A stretch of 64,000 nucleotides of DNA from Achatina immaculata. Lineage: Eukaryota > Mollusca > Gastropoda > Stylommatophora > Achatinidae. The stretch covers positions 42,358,268 through 42,422,267 of the forward strand of contig CM019699.1 in NCBI GenBank assembly GCA_009760885.1. Reading direction: 5' to 3'. Positions 62,151 through 64,000 of the stretch are shown here, one piece after another (within the stretch, counting starts at the first letter, position 1; every line of letters starts with the position of its first letter). The notes under the pieces were generated by a model. That model saw only the letters and a program-made list of their open reading frames with translations, was not told the DNA's origin and searched no databases. Made by a program: the position numbers and the translations under genes.

Positions 62151-63689
62151 TCTAGTGCAGCCAACTCTAACTGAAACACAATATCTAAAAAATGAAATGA
62201 AAATATCTGGATCTCATAGGCTACATGCTATTATAAAATCTGTGAAAAAATATCTGGATGAAAAAATAAAACATCTAAATTCATTAGGCCACATACTCTA
62301 AATTTTGGGATAAAACATATAGACAATTTTAATCGTACTTAGATCTAGATACAAAATATATAGATTGCCAAAAGTGAGTGTAACGAGGGGATGTTTTAGT
62401 TGCCAAATCGCCATTTTACCAGAGGCTGCACTATCTTTTTACTTCTTGTATATTCTTGTATATTTGACCAAATAATGAGGTCAAAATAACAAACTGACTG
62501 GGTCGCAGGGACCACACCATCAAACCGGGACAGTCCTGGTCAAAGCGGGATGTCTGGTAGCCCTATATATATATAGAATGATTCCCCCCCCCCAACACAA
62601 ACAGAGACAAATTACATACATCAATGACCTCAAATTTTGTTTGAAAACTCTCAAAGTTATCACAGTCATTTGTCATTTTCGAAGACAAAATGGTATATTC
62701 CTTCTCCCCCATTGCTGATATTCTTATCATTTTTTAAATTTATTTAATCCTCACTTTTTATGATTTTTTTTTTCTTTTAGCCCTGGTAATGCTTGGAAAA
62801 TTTAAGTGGCAGTATTTCTGTACTGCACTTTTCGCTATAGAATTTCTACTATTAAAGGGAAATAATCAAAGATAAAACTAGTACTTAGTCTATAATTTTT
62901 AGAGCCCTTACTTAATTATGACACAGATAGTTTAAGGTTATGTTGTTTATGATTTGTAAATCTCACTGATAGTTGGGAAAAATTGGAAGCGTCAAAAGTT
63001 GAATGTCTGGGTCGACATGACCAGAGGAAAGGAGTAACAGAAAATTTAAGCCCTGAAATGGTTTTTTTTTTACTCAAGGTCAGTTTTGGCATGATAACTT
63101 CATAGGATTTATTACTATATTTGGTGAGCCATCTATCTAGGCTAGTTATATTTAGTAACAAAGTTAAATTTGGAAATGTTTGACACCAGATTTATGTGTT
63201 CAGGAGATATGTTGGAAGTTCGCTATACTACAAGTAGTTGTTTTTACTTGCTTTTTGTTGCCAGGATTTTCTTCCCCATGGCGCCAACCACGCACCCGGG
63301 AAGCTCTTGTGTTGCTTGTTAAATCAACCTGCCATGTTGGCAGTTCGTTTTCCTTCCTCATCTCCATCTTCCACCATTCATTTTTTTCATTCAATAAATG
63401 TTTGATCTGTATCTTGGAACTTAGTCTATTCATTACCTACATGGAGTCCTTATTTGTTAGTCTTGTTGACTGAGTGGGAAGTCCTGTACAAGTTGTCATT
63501 ACGTGACACAGTTGTTTTTGTTGTGGCAGTTGCAAACCTGGCATTGTTGTTGTGTCACTCGGGGTATACCATAGTGACAAGTCTGCCTTTTTGGTAAGTA
63601 GTGTTACCAACTCTTACAGGAACAACAACATGTAAGTCTTTCTAATACAATTAAAGTCCGCGTGTTGGCACAATTAGTAATAATGCATC
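62151..63689. other. Unassigned AT-rich DNA
   Basis: No gene, LINE motif or RNA was recognised. CCGGGACAGTCCTGGTCAAA and GCGGGATGTCTGGTAGCCC (62517-62563) look like a short inverted terminal sequence of a DNA transposon, but no partner end was found. Confidence 0.4.
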
Positions 63690-63854
63690 CTCGAAGGAAA
63701 TCCTTTTACAAAAAGGCATAGGAAGACCAACAGAAAAAATATCTCAATGGATTGACCAAATGACATGGAAAAAGTAAATCTGAATTAATCGGAAACACTA
63801 AAGACCGCACAAAACGAAGGAGTATGATCGACAAAGCTATCTGGTACGCCACAA

Positions 63855-63885
<31 letters not shown>

Positions 63886-63890
63886 TTTTT
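63690..63890 (+). mobile_element. LINE 3'-end fragment with (TAA)n tail
   Basis: The plus strand gives GRPTEKISQWIDQMTWKK, then in a shifted frame NTKDRTKRRSMIDKAIWYAT and a stop, directly followed by (AAT)n at 63857-63885. RSMIDK...WYAT before a trinucleotide tail fits a LINE C-terminus. Confidence 0.65.
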
Positions 63891-64000
63891 AGTACAAGTA
63901 GCAACATAGAAGGTATGTACTGATCCCTGTTGAATGAATATATCCTTGTATGTTTGGTTATTAAACAATTTATACTGAAGCAATCCAACATAGAGCAGAC

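Overview
This is a nuclear DNA window from an animal, most likely a mollusc. It contains spliced exons, many degenerate LINEs, Penelope-like (PLE), Tc1/mariner and Helitron remnants, a tRNA-derived SINE of a type I associate with molluscs, and no compact bacterial-style genes. The phylum call is inference from repeat style and from the HMGB protein; it was not tested by database search. The one host gene I can support is an HMGB-type high-mobility-group protein on the + strand. Five coding exons are visible (15452-15455, 24167-24306, 25714-25824, 27266-27401, 35585-35691). They splice in phase into 166 residues holding two complete HMG boxes. The terminal exon, where an acidic tail would be expected, was not found, so the gene's 3' end is open. 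|| Layout. 1-15.3 kb: a truncated 1,151-bp direct duplication, several minus-strand LINE remnants, a mariner, a Tc1 element, a SINE, foldback repeats and PLE 3' ends. 15.3-35.7 kb: the HMGB gene, with introns enlarged by transposons: a piggyBac-like MITE carrying a nested LINE in intron 1, a 964-bp mariner-type element with TA target duplication in intron 2, and a LINE split by a 1.2-kb non-autonomous element, a decayed Helitron and a large palindrome in intron 4. 35.7-42.6 kb: decayed repeats, a second copy of the MITE, a minisatellite and an isolated LINE 5' UTR. 42.6-56 kb: a stack of nested LINEs containing an apparently perfect 4,769-bp direct duplication. 56-64 kb: a PLE GIY-YIG fragment, LINE 3' ends, two minisatellites and an inverted copy of the non-autonomous family. 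|| How the parts relate. In this text LINE-A is an I/Nimb-like LINE with endonuclease (EN), reverse transcriptase (RT) and RNase H; LINE-B is RTE-like with EN and RT; LINE-C, D, E, G and H are other LINE lineages known mainly from 3' pieces. Insertion order can be read from target-site duplications: LINE-C lies inside LINE-B, LINE-B lies inside LINE-A, and a LINE lies inside a MITE. The most interesting pattern is a 1.2-kb non-autonomous family ('family R', five copies plus one 3' fragment) with internal tandem repeats and a 3' tail matching that of LINE-A. This suggests that family R is mobilised by LINE-A-type machinery. I saw no bacterial defence, CRISPR or biosynthetic system.
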